From: JAMZMI01 sp039970095
GTDB lineage: Bacteria; Bacteroidota; Bacteroidia; Cytophagales; Cyclobacteriaceae
NCBI GenBank assembly: GCA_039970095.1
Contig: JBDVMP010000108.1
Coordinates: 76,063 to 140,062, forward strand
DNA length: 64,000 bases
Direction: 5' to 3'
How positions within the stretch are numbered: position 1 is the first letter of the stretch; every line of letters begins with the position of its first letter. Position numbers and translations under genes: made by a program. This document shows, piece by piece, positions 1 through 10,300 of the stretch. Below the pieces are notes generated by a model. The model was not told where the DNA came from and did not search any database. It saw only the letters and a list, made by a program, of their open reading frames with translations.

Positions 1-151
1 CAGACACTCGTTGACCAGTAGGTAGTGAGGAATCTAAATAAGGGTCAGGAAGGTTTCCTTTCGCCTGTTCACAGCTTTGAAACAAACATATAAACAGGGC
101 TATAAAAAGCAAATTCCCGACCCCATAGCTGGCACTATTTCTTCTAATCAT
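1..151 (-). CDS. Lipoprotein N-terminus, PUL operon (partial, cut by window edge)
   Basis: Only the first 50 codons are present; the gene continues past the left edge. The start is the ATG at 151, 8 nt after the stop of the upstream glycosidase gene, so it is the next gene of the same minus-strand operon. The N-terminus has a short basic region, a hydrophobic stretch and a lipobox ending in LFQSC, the pattern of a signal-peptidase II lipoprotein. Nothing in the visible part identifies the mature protein. From its place in a SusC/SusD operon I infer a surface enzyme or glycan-binding protein, without evidence for which. Confidence 0.6.
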   Translation of the reverse strand, partial: MIRRNSASYGVGNLLFIALFICLFQSCEQAKGNLPDPYLDSSLPTGQRVS

Positions 152-159
152 CTTAATTC

Positions 160-1533
160 TTATAAATCTTCAACCAAAAATGGAATAACTGCACTGGCAG
201 CATTACCCTCAGTATCATACACGAAAGCATACAGTCTATATTCGCCACTTTTCTGCATGGTGAATTCGGCTGTTTTTGTCGAGTTATCGACAAAAACTTT
301 GAGGCCAGGCAAAGCCCCTTCGGACGAATCTTCTCTGTCAATCACAATGCCTTCAGGCACAATCTGCCATTCGTAAGTCAGCTGATCTCCTTCCAGATCG
401 AGTGCTTTTACTGAGGCTGAGTTTTTTATTCCTACCGACAGAGTGATATTTTCTTCTGCCGTTTTACCGTTCAGCGTAATATCATCAGAGCTTTCAATTC
501 GTGGCGCACGATTGGCCGGGAATGAACCACTCCAATTGTAGTGCATTGCATGTGCGGATTCCAGTGGCTTTTTCTTCCTGGTGAATAAACCATACCATGT
601 GGCCACTGCTCCGTGTGTTTGATAACCCCACAGAAATACATATGACCCTCCACAGTTATTGGAATAATTAGCTGTAATGTGGTCAGAATAGACGTTTCGA
701 TATACTTCTCCTTTCTCAGTACTTGTCAGTTCGTAAAGCCCTCCCCAGGAAGTTGCGTTATTATTATCCCAGGTTCCTTTAGGACCCCATTCTGTTACCA
801 AATAGGGTTTATCAGTCCAGCCCGCTCCATGTATTTTCTCTTGTACCAAAGACACGGCATTGTATGAATTAATGCTGAGGATATCCAATGAAGGTGCCCG
901 ATCAATGATTTCCTCCACATCTGCAGGATCGGCTCCTGCCAATACTGTTGTGGTTGGATGATTGGGATCCAACTCATGAATCATGTCGGATATTTCCCCT
1001 ATAAAATCCCAAACCTTGTAGTTGGTATATCGTGAGTCCACTTCATTTCCAATTCCCCACATGAGTAAAGCAGGATGATCGATGAATTGGATTACCTCCT
1101 GTCGTATTCGCTCCTTTTGCTCAGCACGGGCTTCTTCATCGTCATAATCAAATCCATCGGTTTCACGGTTGATCCAAATACCTAGGCATACGGTAATCTC
1201 ATTTTCCAATGCACTGTCTAAAACGGCCATTGTTTCATCGCTCACACCATAGGTACGGATGCTGTTTCCTCCATACTTTGGCACCTCGCTGATAAAATTA
1301 TTGTAGGCGGCCCCTTTGATGTAATAAGGCTTACCATTTCTATAAATCCGAGCAATTCCGCCTTCTTCGATTACTTCAACTTTTACAGCTCCTTCTGATG
1401 GAAAATCATCATTGGTTTCCTCTGTTCCCTCCTTTTTCTTTTTAACGGCATCCTCTTCCCCTTTGCAACTCTGCACGAGCAAAAGGACGACAAGCAAAAG
1501 GGGAATCTGAAATATTTTCATTAGTGTTTTCAT
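160..1533 (-). CDS. Clan GH-A (GH2-like TIM barrel) glycosidase lipoprotein A
   Basis: A 457-residue predicted surface lipoprotein: signal peptide with lipobox LVQSC, then an acidic KGEED stretch typical of Bacteroidota surface export. Residues about 55-335 resemble a GH2/GH-A TIM barrel. The likely acid/base is E164 in WGIGNEVD and the likely nucleophile E248 in VTEWG. Residues about 340-457 form a PKD/Ig-like domain ending in IPFLVEDL. The large N-terminal beta domains of classical GH2 enzymes are absent, so this is a compact barrel enzyme. It starts one base after the stop of a paralogous gene, which suggests co-translation. A glycosidase or transglycosidase acting on the polysaccharide imported by the SusC/SusD pair is likely; the substrate cannot be read from sequence. 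Confidence 0.8.
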   Translation of the reverse strand: MKTLMKIFQIPLLLVVLLLVQSCKGEEDAVKKKKEGTEETNDDFPSEGAVKVEVIEEGGIARIYRNGKPYYIKGAAYNNFISEVPKYGGNSIRTYGVSDETMAVLDSALENEITVCLGIWINRETDGFDYDDEEARAEQKERIRQEVIQFIDHPALLMWGIGNEVDSRYTNYKVWDFIGEISDMIHELDPNHPTTTVLAGADPADVEEIIDRAPSLDILSINSYNAVSLVQEKIHGAGWTDKPYLVTEWGPKGTWDNNNATSWGGLYELTSTEKGEVYRNVYSDHITANYSNNCGGSYVFLWGYQTHGAVATWYGLFTRKKKPLESAHAMHYNWSGSFPANRAPRIESSDDITLNGKTAEENITLSVGIKNSASVKALDLEGDQLTYEWQIVPEGIVIDREDSSEGALPGLKVFVDNSTKTAEFTMQKSGEYRLYAFVYDTEGNAASAVIPFLVEDL

Positions 1534-1534
1534 A

Positions 1535-2878
1535 TTATTCTACCAGAAATGGGATTACAGCATTTGCTGCTTTTCCGTTGTTGTCTTTAACAAATACATA
1601 AAGTCGGTGAGCACCGCGGCTCTTACAGCGGATCACAGCGCTCGAACCATTGTCGGTCTCCACCCAATCGGACAGGCCAGGAGGTTCATTACCCTCGGCA
1701 GCATCCTCCGCAACCACCACCCATTCGTAAGTGAGAGGATCAGTATCGTAGGCATCCACCACCGCCGTGTAAGCGCTTCCAAAATCCAGCTTGATTGCGT
1801 CGAATGCTTCCTTTCCATCCAATGTCATCTTGGTTCTATCCTCAATCAAGGGAGCTCTATTGGTTGGATATATGCCAGTCCAACCGTACTGAAGCTCATC
1901 GACTATTCCGAAAGTTTCTCCTGTAGTGGTGAAGAAGCTATGCCAGTTTCGCCTACTCCCTGTTTGATGAGTGGCTTTGTCTCCCCATAAAAAAGCGAAT
2001 GATCCTACACACCCAAGCGCTGCATTGGGCAGAATATCATCATTCATAATGCCTGAAAAAACCTCCGCCTTTTCAGTGGAAGTAGGCTCCACCAGGGCTC
2101 CCCATTCTAGCCTCGGAGACTCAGGAAAGCCTTGTGGCAATGCTCTGTTTCCATATTCACTCATAATCCACGCAATGTCCCATTCGGCTTCTTGCAAATG
2201 CGCTTGCACAAGGCCGGTTTGTGGGTATTTTGCATTACTGGAAAACATATCCAGATCAGGCGCCCACTTCTTCATGTCGAGTAGTTTCTCGACACTCGAA
2301 TTGACAATGGCAATAGAAGTGGGGTGTTCTCCATCTTCTTCATGAATCATTTTGCTCACGTCATTCACAGCCTCCCACATGGCCTGGCGTTGGTCGTTTT
2401 CGTCGTAGTGGCCGTCAAGTTCATTTCCCAAAAACCAAAACAACAATGCCGGGTGATCTTTGAACTCCCGAACCTGCTCCCGTATTACTTCGAGCTGTTC
2501 TTGCACGGCAACTTCATCAGTATAGTCAAAACCATACTCTGGTTGTTGCATCCACACACCAAACCCTACCGAAAGCCCATTTTCATGTGCCTTGTCCAAA
2601 ATGGTCATGGTGGTGTCATTGACGCCATACAGACGAATGGTGTTAGCACCGTAATCACCAGGTGTGTAGAAAAATCCACTGGCTGCTACCCCTTTGATGA
2701 AAAATGGCTCTCCATCCTTGTACATTCTCCAAACACCACTAGCCTTACTTACTTGCACCTTTTCAGGGCCAAGGTTCAAGTCGTCTTCTTTTTTCTTGCT
2801 CACATCTTCATCGCCACTACATGACAACACGAAGAGCGCCACCAAAGAAACCAGACATATAAAACTGATTTTGTTCAT
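1535..2878 (-). CDS. Clan GH-A (GH2-like TIM barrel) glycosidase lipoprotein B
   Basis: A 447-residue paralogue of the next gene downstream, with the same order: lipoprotein signal (VLSC, then SGDED), TIM barrel, and a PKD/Ig-like C-terminal domain starting at NRAPLIE. Likely catalytic pair: E153 in FLGNELD and E241 in MSEYG. The nucleophile context differs from the paralogue (SEYG versus TEWG), as do the substrate loops, so the two probably differ in linkage or subsite preference. The gene sits 1 nt after the stop of the FAD oxidoreductase and 1 nt before paralogue A. A tandem duplication followed by divergence is the simplest origin. The substrate is unknown. Confidence 0.8.
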   Translation of the reverse strand: MNKISFICLVSLVALFVLSCSGDEDVSKKKEDDLNLGPEKVQVSKASGVWRMYKDGEPFFIKGVAASGFFYTPGDYGANTIRLYGVNDTTMTILDKAHENGLSVGFGVWMQQPEYGFDYTDEVAVQEQLEVIREQVREFKDHPALLFWFLGNELDGHYDENDQRQAMWEAVNDVSKMIHEEDGEHPTSIAIVNSSVEKLLDMKKWAPDLDMFSSNAKYPQTGLVQAHLQEAEWDIAWIMSEYGNRALPQGFPESPRLEWGALVEPTSTEKAEVFSGIMNDDILPNAALGCVGSFAFLWGDKATHQTGSRRNWHSFFTTTGETFGIVDELQYGWTGIYPTNRAPLIEDRTKMTLDGKEAFDAIKLDFGSAYTAVVDAYDTDPLTYEWVVVAEDAAEGNEPPGLSDWVETDNGSSAVIRCKSRGAHRLYVFVKDNNGKAANAVIPFLVE

Positions 2879-2879
2879 C

Positions 2880-4538
2880 TTATCTTCTTAGAATCTGTCC
2901 GTCTTTGATAAGCTGCGCTTCCAATTTTTCGTAGGGCACATCCTGCACACTACAGTCCATGTCTATACTCATAGCTGCAGCTGTTGCTGCGGATTGACCA
3001 AGAACCATATATACCGGCTCCATGCGAATGGAACCAAATGCTGCATGCGATGCTGAAAGGCAAACAGGCACTAGTAGGTTGCTACACTCTTTTTCTTTTG
3101 GTCTGATCGTCTGATAACTGATCGGATAATTAGGCGTTCCCATCCAATAAGTTCCTTCCTTGCGGAGTTGTCCTTTGTCATCGACAGCCATTGAAACGTA
3201 ATGACAATCCAGCCAATAAGTTGCCAATCCAACAGATTCTGGCGCAATTTCATTGCCTCTGCAATGGTGTTCGGTCATGACATAATCGCTGATCATACGA
3301 CGTGCCTCGCGCACGTAAAGCTGATGGGGAAAGTTCTCATTGTCGATGAATTCATCCTTAGCTAACCCCCACATTTTTGCTTCATTTCTGACCACAGCAG
3401 GAACTCGAGGGTCATTGGCTAAGAACCATAACTTGCCAAGCGCATAGTCCTTGTGCATAGCAGCTATTTTCTCCCGCTCTTCATAGGTTCCTTCTGTATA
3501 ACCATAATTGGCACCAACAAAATCAAGGTGGTTGGTATCCGTCTTACGATTCGGCATTGGGGTCAGCGTGATAAGTTTTTTTCTCAATGGGATGTTCGGA
3601 TCCAGCTCAAGCTGTCGAGCCATCACTTCAAACCAAAGAGGGTTATAGTTCTCAGGCTTTTCGATCGGCACCATGTTGTTTGGATCGTCCGTCAGAGTAA
3701 GTCTATAGCAGTAGGTCTGCATTCTTTTATCTGCTGTGCCCGGCTTGGTGGAAACATTGGCTTCAATAAATGGAAGCAAGCCAGAATCGGGATTCCCTTT
3801 TTCTATGTAAGGATCTACTGAGATAGTGTCACCATCTTTTACTACTCCAACCACGTCGTTTAAACGGTAGCCATTTTTGGTTTCATTGTACGTTTTATTG
3901 TCGTCACGACCATACGTGTAAGAAATTTTAGCCTTGGCCATTAAGTCTCCCTCGTAGGTGGCGTCAATAAAAACCTGAGCAGAAACCTTCTTTCCACTTT
4001 CCAGCGTGATGGAGCGAATTTTTCCTTTTTTCTTTTCAACGCCTTTGTCTAAATCCAACCTTTCTTCGAACAACACTTTTACTCCAGCCTCTAGTAGCAT
4101 TTGTCTCATGATGTCTTCTGCAACATGAGACTCATATACCCATTGCATCTGAAGTGAATCTCGATATCCGGCAAAAACTCGTTTCTCGATGGATTTAAAG
4201 TACTCATCTCTATCTTGATTTTTCCAGGCTGCCGGGTACTTATAGTATTGGTAGATTCTCTGATAAAACTCCCTTGACAATCCTCCGATAGACAGGTGAG
4301 AATTGATATCGGTAGCCGTGAGACCAGAAGTGGTTGTCCCTCCAACGTGTTTGGAATTGGCAATTAAAACAACCGTTTTCCCCATGCGTCCTGCCTGAAC
4401 AGCCGCAGTGACTCCCGCAGATGTTTCACCATAGACACATATGTCGTAAGACTTCTGCTGCGCTGTTCCCAAAAGTGAGACAAAGCATGCCAATGAAAGT
4501 CCAACAGCCCGTAAACTTTTATTAAGTGTTTTCAACAT
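2880..4538 (-). CDS. Secreted FAD-dependent oxidoreductase (FAD_oxidored family)
   Basis: A 552-residue protein with an N-terminal signal peptide (cleavage near LLGTAQQ) followed at once by a Rossmann FAD-binding start, YDICVYGETSAGVTAA, at about residues 30-46. A GGTTTSGLTATD segment follows, as in the PF12831-type family often found in Bacteroidota polysaccharide loci. No lipobox is seen, so the likely location is the periplasm. In a glycan locus it may oxidise a sugar or sugar-linked group, but the reaction of this family is poorly defined and I cannot name the substrate. It is the first gene after the SusCDE block, separated from it by a stem-loop at 4556-4585. Confidence 0.75.
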   Translation of the reverse strand: MLKTLNKSLRAVGLSLACFVSLLGTAQQKSYDICVYGETSAGVTAAVQAGRMGKTVVLIANSKHVGGTTTSGLTATDINSHLSIGGLSREFYQRIYQYYKYPAAWKNQDRDEYFKSIEKRVFAGYRDSLQMQWVYESHVAEDIMRQMLLEAGVKVLFEERLDLDKGVEKKKGKIRSITLESGKKVSAQVFIDATYEGDLMAKAKISYTYGRDDNKTYNETKNGYRLNDVVGVVKDGDTISVDPYIEKGNPDSGLLPFIEANVSTKPGTADKRMQTYCYRLTLTDDPNNMVPIEKPENYNPLWFEVMARQLELDPNIPLRKKLITLTPMPNRKTDTNHLDFVGANYGYTEGTYEEREKIAAMHKDYALGKLWFLANDPRVPAVVRNEAKMWGLAKDEFIDNENFPHQLYVREARRMISDYVMTEHHCRGNEIAPESVGLATYWLDCHYVSMAVDDKGQLRKEGTYWMGTPNYPISYQTIRPKEKECSNLLVPVCLSASHAAFGSIRMEPVYMVLGQSAATAAAMSIDMDCSVQDVPYEKLEAQLIKDGQILRR

Positions 4539-4555
4539 TTTCTAATTGTATTAAC

Positions 4556-4585
4556 ATGACTGGCCGGCGATCACCGACCAGTCAT
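4556..4585 (-). terminator. Stem-loop between SusE-like gene and FAD oxidoreductase gene
   Basis: Arms ATGACTGG (4556-4563) and CCAGTCAT (4578-4585) pair over 8 bp, with an inner CGG/CCG stem. It lies just after the stop of the SusE-like gene. In the minus-strand transcript no run of U follows, so it looks more like a processing or attenuation hairpin than a full terminator. It could keep the SusCDE part of the mRNA more abundant than the enzyme part. Confidence 0.5.
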
Positions 4586-4593
4586 TTAATGAG

Positions 4594-5817
4594 TTATTTA
4601 GTTACTTTCAGATCGAAGGTTACTGATCCATTTGACGCCATAACAGCACCGGTCACCTTAATGGCAGCATATTCACCATCTACAGTTTTGAATGCAATGA
4701 TGTCTCCTACGTCCACTCCTGTGACATCTTCCACGGATGGTTCGCTTGCTTTGAAAGCTTCGAAGATTAGCTCATCATCATCGGTGATTCCATCAAAATC
4801 CGCTGCGGACATTACCTCTGGAGCAACACGTCTAACCTCTGTGTTATTCCGCGTTGGCCAGTTGCCTAACCAGGAATCTCCGTACCCACCATTGGTGTAG
4901 ATAAACTGAGCCGCATTGCTATAAATAGGTGCAAACAAGTTGATACCTGAAGACCCACTTCTGAACGTACCAAGGTCAACCAGTTCACTGTTTTCATACC
5001 CTTCATGTATGGTGTACATAGTGGCGGTACTCAAATCAATAAACTGCTTATCTGTTGTATTGCTTTGCATACCCATCACCACATCAGCATAGATGTTAAT
5101 CGGCTCTGGCTCTCTTGGCGCTTCAACGAAAATGGTGAAAGTAGCTTCATCCTTTTTCAGGTCGACATCCGTTACACGATAGGTGAATGTGATGTTTTTA
5201 CCTGCATCGGCAGCTGCCACAGTGTAACTAAAAGAATAAGTGGTAACGAATGGGTCATCAAACGACTCAACTGTCAAACCGTCAAGTACCGTATCATCCA
5301 GAATGGTTTCAATCTTGGCCAGTGCATCCTCAGAAGTGATTTGAATATCAAACCCAATCTCATCCTCGACCTCCGCTGAGGTAGGTAAGTCTCCCGGGAA
5401 TGTGAAAATGATATTTACGGGTTCTTTAACGACCTGTAGGGTGTAGCTAACATCATAAGTGTAGCCCTTCTTATCGTAGGCAACAATTACGAACTCCAGT
5501 GTTTGGTCAATATCTTCGTCGACCGGTGTGTAGCTAAAGTTGTACGTTCCGCCGTTTTCCGTTTCAAATGAAGTCTGCGTAAATCCATCGAGCGTTTGGT
5601 AATCCATTTTCAGCTCTACTTTTTCCAAACCAGCCTCAGCCTGAACTTCAACCGGAAAACTTAATTCCCTGTTGGGAAAAGCACTTTCTGGCGCAGTATC
5701 CGGCACGAGCACATAGAACACGGGATCTCCAATACTCTCCAGAGACTCGTCCTCGCTGCAGGAGAAGATCACTCCTATGCTCAGGAGTGTCAGTATTATA
5801 TAGATTGATGTTTTCAT
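4594..5817 (-). CDS. SusE/SusF-like surface lipoprotein
   Basis: A 407-residue protein. The ATG at 5817 is chosen over an upstream in-frame start because an AAAGAAG stretch precedes it and the lipoprotein signal begins there (lipobox VIFSC, then SEDES). Two similar beta-sandwich segments follow (about residues 30-130 and 130-230), each with a pattern like TLDGFTQTSFE / TVLDGLTVESFD and a FSYTV strand. A different C-terminal domain completes the protein. Its place directly after SusD and its architecture match the SusE/SusF-type surface glycan-binding proteins. No catalytic motif is visible. The ligand is not predictable. Assignment rests on position and fold pattern more than sequence identity. 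Confidence 0.65.
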   Translation of the reverse strand: MKTSIYIILTLLSIGVIFSCSEDESLESIGDPVFYVLVPDTAPESAFPNRELSFPVEVQAEAGLEKVELKMDYQTLDGFTQTSFETENGGTYNFSYTPVDEDIDQTLEFVIVAYDKKGYTYDVSYTLQVVKEPVNIIFTFPGDLPTSAEVEDEIGFDIQITSEDALAKIETILDDTVLDGLTVESFDDPFVTTYSFSYTVAAADAGKNITFTYRVTDVDLKKDEATFTIFVEAPREPEPINIYADVVMGMQSNTTDKQFIDLSTATMYTIHEGYENSELVDLGTFRSGSSGINLFAPIYSNAAQFIYTNGGYGDSWLGNWPTRNNTEVRRVAPEVMSAADFDGITDDDELIFEAFKASEPSVEDVTGVDVGDIIAFKTVDGEYAAIKVTGAVMASNGSVTFDLKVTK

Positions 5818-5851
5818 CGTTGCTTCTTTAAAAATGTTGTGTATTCTCATC

Positions 5852-7315
5852 TTAGTAGTCCTCATTTTGATCCAACATATCGTTCACTATGAGCTCTTGC
5901 TCAGGGATCGGGAACAGCTTATGACGGTCCTGTACCAGAATACTCGGGTCTTGTTCTGCCATCGCATCGGCCAGGTCTCCCCATCTGAGTAGGTCAAACC
6001 TTCTTTGCCCTTCGAATGCAAACTCTTTACGTCTCTCCAGCTTCAGGCTGTCTAGAAACTGCACGTCTGAAAGGCCTGCTGTCAAATCTGCAGATGATGG
6101 CAGGGTCGTAGAAAAGCTATATGCCCTCCTTCTTACCTGATTAAAAGCGTCGTAAGCGGCCGCCGATGGGCCATTCACTGCATTTTCTGCCTCTGCATAC
6201 ATCAGCAGTACATCAGCATATCTGAGTATGTAGTAGTTGTTGCCACCGTCTCCAACTGTGAGTGCATCCGGATCCTGATACTTATTCACATAGTATGGAT
6301 ATTGGATAGAAGATGGGGCTGTAGGCACGTGAAGCACGTTTACATCTTTTCGTTGATCTCCTGATGTATAAATCTGATAGTGATTCTCTGTTACTGGATT
6401 ATCTCCAAACCCTCCAAAGCTTCCTGCTGGTGGAGCCAATACAGCCGAAGATGGTCTAAAGAAACCTGCATAGGAAGAGCTAACTGCTCCGTTGGTTCCT
6501 TCAGTGCTCTTAAACTGGATTTCGAAAATAGACTCTCCAATATTCTCATTGGCGATTTCGAAAACCTCTCCATAAGTTGGCCAAAGGCTATAAATTCCAA
6601 GGTCTATCACTTCCTGTGCCTCCTGTTTGGCTTCATCGAATTGCTCGTTGTTCAAGTACACCTTAGTAAGAAGCGCCATAGCTGCTCCTTGCGTTGGTCT
6701 TCCATAATTCTCAGGCCCATATTGTAAAGGGAGGTTTTCTTTACATGATTCCAAATCACTTACTATGAGGGCATACACATCTGCAATTGGATTTCTTGGC
6801 ACATTCAACCCTTCCAATGTAGTGGTTGGTGTAGTGATCACAGGAACTTTCCCGAAAAGGCGTACCAGATTAAAGTACATTAGTGCACGTACAAAGTGCG
6901 CTTCGCCTAAAAACCTGGACTTCAACTCAGCATCAATGGACATGTCCGGCACTTGAGTCAGCACAATGTTGGTTCGATTGATATTTACGTAGTGATTTTC
7001 CCAAAATCGATAGAGCAGTTCTGCCGATGCATCAAACTGAAACTTGTCCATTTGAAGTTTGTTGATGTTGCCCGTATTTCGGCCATATCCCCACTCGGCA
7101 TCATCTGTACCTTGAGACTGAACCACCTCCATGAATTGGTTGTACACATCGTGTGTTTGCATGGAAGAATACATTGCATTAACTGCCGCCTCAGCATCTC
7201 TTTCTGTTTGAAAAAGATTTTCTGCGGTATTGATGCCGTCAGGAGTTACTTCAAGGTCAGAACAAGAAGTAATCAAGACTAAAAAAGCGATGTTATAAAT
7301 TATTTTTTTCATCAT
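5852..7315 (-). CDS. SusD/RagB-family glycan-binding lipoprotein
   Basis: A 487-residue lipoprotein (lipobox ITSC, then SDLEVTP) of the RagB/SusD family. Family features seen are an N-terminal EAAVNAMYSSM helix, the segment FLGEAHFVRALMYFNLVRLFG, a later YILRYADVLLMYAEAEN helix, and the C-terminal ERRKEFAFEGQRRFDLLRWG. SusD proteins lie on the outer membrane as lids on SusC transporters and hand oligosaccharides to them. The gene begins 8 nt after the SusC stop, the standard pair. Two adjacent Met codons make the exact start uncertain by one residue. Confidence 0.95.
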   Translation of the reverse strand: MMKKIIYNIAFLVLITSCSDLEVTPDGINTAENLFQTERDAEAAVNAMYSSMQTHDVYNQFMEVVQSQGTDDAEWGYGRNTGNINKLQMDKFQFDASAELLYRFWENHYVNINRTNIVLTQVPDMSIDAELKSRFLGEAHFVRALMYFNLVRLFGKVPVITTPTTTLEGLNVPRNPIADVYALIVSDLESCKENLPLQYGPENYGRPTQGAAMALLTKVYLNNEQFDEAKQEAQEVIDLGIYSLWPTYGEVFEIANENIGESIFEIQFKSTEGTNGAVSSSYAGFFRPSSAVLAPPAGSFGGFGDNPVTENHYQIYTSGDQRKDVNVLHVPTAPSSIQYPYYVNKYQDPDALTVGDGGNNYYILRYADVLLMYAEAENAVNGPSAAAYDAFNQVRRRAYSFSTTLPSSADLTAGLSDVQFLDSLKLERRKEFAFEGQRRFDLLRWGDLADAMAEQDPSILVQDRHKLFPIPEQELIVNDMLDQNEDY

Positions 7316-7323
7316 TTCTTAGA

Positions 7324-10300
7324 TTAAAAGGTCATGTTGAATCCTGCTGTAAAGAGCTTAGTATTTGGGTATGCTCCCGAATCAAAGCCTTGATTGATAT
7401 TGCTAGAGCCGTAGCGACTTACTTCTGGATCGAGTCCGGTGTACTTGGTGAAAGTCAACAGGTTTTGAGCATTCACATAGACTCTTAAATTTTTCAACCC
7501 GGCTTTGTCAATAAGTGAAGTTGGTAAGTCATACGCCAACTGAATATTCTTTAGCCTCAGGTAAGACCCATCCTCAACATATCTATCATATGATACATTG
7601 ACTGGCTTGGTGGAAGTAGCTCTAGGAATATTTGTTTCCGTATTCTCAGCTGTCCATCGGTTCAATACAGTTCTTCGTTGGTTTTGATTTCCCGTAAGAT
7701 TCTCGAGGGTCTTTAGGTTTAGGTTGTAGAGGTCATTTCCGTATACAAACTGCATCAAGACAGACAACTCGAATCCTTTGTAAGAGATGCTATTGTTCCA
7801 CCCACCAAAGAATTTCGGCTGGGCGTTTCCTATGATCTGCTGATCCGCTTCATTGATCACTCCGTTCTCATCATAGTCCACAAATCGAACATCACCAGGC
7901 TTTGCCCCCGGTTGTGCTGAACCTAAAATTTCATCAGTCGATTTGAATAAGCCATCAGAAACGTAACCATAAAATGTCCCAAGGCTCTCCCCAATTTTGA
8001 TAATGGTAGAAGACGATGAAGGAAGTATCTCATCCTCGCCACCGAGTGCAAGAATTTTATTCTTGTTGAACGTGATGTTGGCGCTTGAAGTCCAAGAAAC
8101 TGCCTTGTCAACGATGACTCCATTGGCAGAGAACTCGAACCCTTTATTCTCAATTGACCCAATATTCTTGGTTCCTGACTTGAACCCTGAGCTAGCTGGA
8201 ATAGTCACTGCCAACAACAGGTCAGTTGTCTTTTTGTAGTAAGCATCCGCCACTACAGTGAGGCGGTTATTGAAAAAGCCTAACTCCAACCCAACATCGG
8301 ATTGCGCTGTTCTCTCCCACTTGAGGTTCTGGTTTCCTACTTGTGATGAAGTGATCCCGTTTACTATTTGGTCTCCAATTACATATTGCACACCATCCCA
8401 CAAATCCAGTGAAGGATGATTTCCAATTCCGTCCTGATTTCCTGTTACGCCATGGCTAATTCTCAATTTCATATCAGAGAACAAGCCTAAATCCTGAATA
8501 AAATCTTCTTCAATGGCACGCCATGCGAGAGCAACAGATGGGAAAAAACCGAATCTATTATTGGCTCCAAATCTTGAAGACCCGTCAGCTCGTCCAGTTA
8601 GCGTGACTAGGTAGCGGTCGTCATATCCATAGTTGATACGCCCGATATAGCTATGAATCACCCAGTTGGCTGCTGCCGACCCGGGAAGTTCGGCTGCCTC
8701 TGCATTGCCTAATCCAAGGTCATAGGTTCTGGTGACGTCATTCAAGAAGCCAGTAGCTGACGCTGAAACCGATTCGTACCTTGATGACTGCTGTGTAAAA
8801 CCAGCAAGAAGGTCAAGATCATGAATACCATATGACTTCTTATAGTTGACAGTGTTTTCATTTAGCCAAGTATAAGTTTGTCCTGAAAACACGGAAGCAT
8901 TCCCTCCTACTTGTTCACCAGTGAAAACTGTTTGTCCTATATAGGAATCGTTTTTATTGAAACTCGCATCGAGTCCCCAGCTAGACCTTATAGTTAGGCC
9001 TTCAAGAATTTCTGCTGATGCGTATGCGTTTCCAATGGTTCGGAAGGTTTTGTTCAAATTCTGATAGGCACTCAACAGGGCAACAGGGTTATTGAACCCA
9101 ATTCCATTGTTATTGAAGCTGGTGAAGCTACCGTCCGGTTGCTTGATAGGAAGATTCGGTGCTGTGGTGAGCATCGAAAAAATGGAACCACTATTGGCTC
9201 TATTGGTTTCTACGTAGCTAGCCGTAAGGCTATTCCCGACGGTAATTCGGTCATTGATATCCTTGTCCAGGTTCAATCTGAAAGAATATCTTTCTAAATC
9301 AGATGCTTTAATGATTCCTTCTTGTTTGTAGTAATCAAAGGAGATCAGGTAGTTTGTACCGTTTCCTCCGCCTGTAGCTGATATGTTGTAATTGCTGACA
9401 GGCGCATAGTCCCTAATCATGGCATCTTGCCAGTCAGTAGATGCAGGGTTGAGATTTGGGTCGTAAAGCAATGGCCCACCATCAGCAACACTTGCTTCGT
9501 TGGCCAGAGTCTCATATTCCTTCGCATTAAGTAATTCATATCGGTTGGTTTCCTGTTGGATACCGTGATAAACATTCACGCTGATTCTGCCTTCTCCTGA
9601 CTTTCCACGTTTGGTCGTGATCAAAACAACCCCGTTTCCACCTCTTGATCCATATATTGAAGTAGCTGAAGCGTCCTTCAACACTTCAATAGACTGAATG
9701 TCGTTCGGGCTGATGGTATTAAGTGGGTTTAATGAGGTAGCATCCCCAGAGCCAGAAGCAATAGGTACACCATCTACAACATACAGAGGTTCATTACTTC
9801 CGTTTATAGAGTTGCCTCCACGAATCCTTACTGAAGCTGCAGCACCCGGCATACCCGAACTCTGAACGAAAAACACCCCAGCAGAACGCCCTTGTAATGC
9901 CTGATCTACACTACGCAAAGGCACATTTTGTATGTCCTTTGTGCCAATGGAAGAAATAGCTCCGGTCACGTCCTTTTTATCCTGCGTACCATAACCAACG
10001 ACTACCACTTCTTCCAACTCAGATAAGTCAGCCTCCATTGAAATATCCACAATTTGTCTATTTCCAATTACTGCCTCTGTGGTTTCATAACCGATATAAC
10101 TAAAAACGAGTGTTGGGTTTTCTTTCTGAGTACTGATGCTGTACTTCCCATCGATATCCGAAATGGTACCTTCAAGGGTGCCTTTGATTTTAACAGTCAC
10201 ACCAACAAGCGGCTCCTTGTCCTCTGCCGATGTAACAACTCCTGTAATGGTTGGGGTCTGCCCGTAGGAGGTGCCTACGAGTAGGACAAACCAAAACAAG

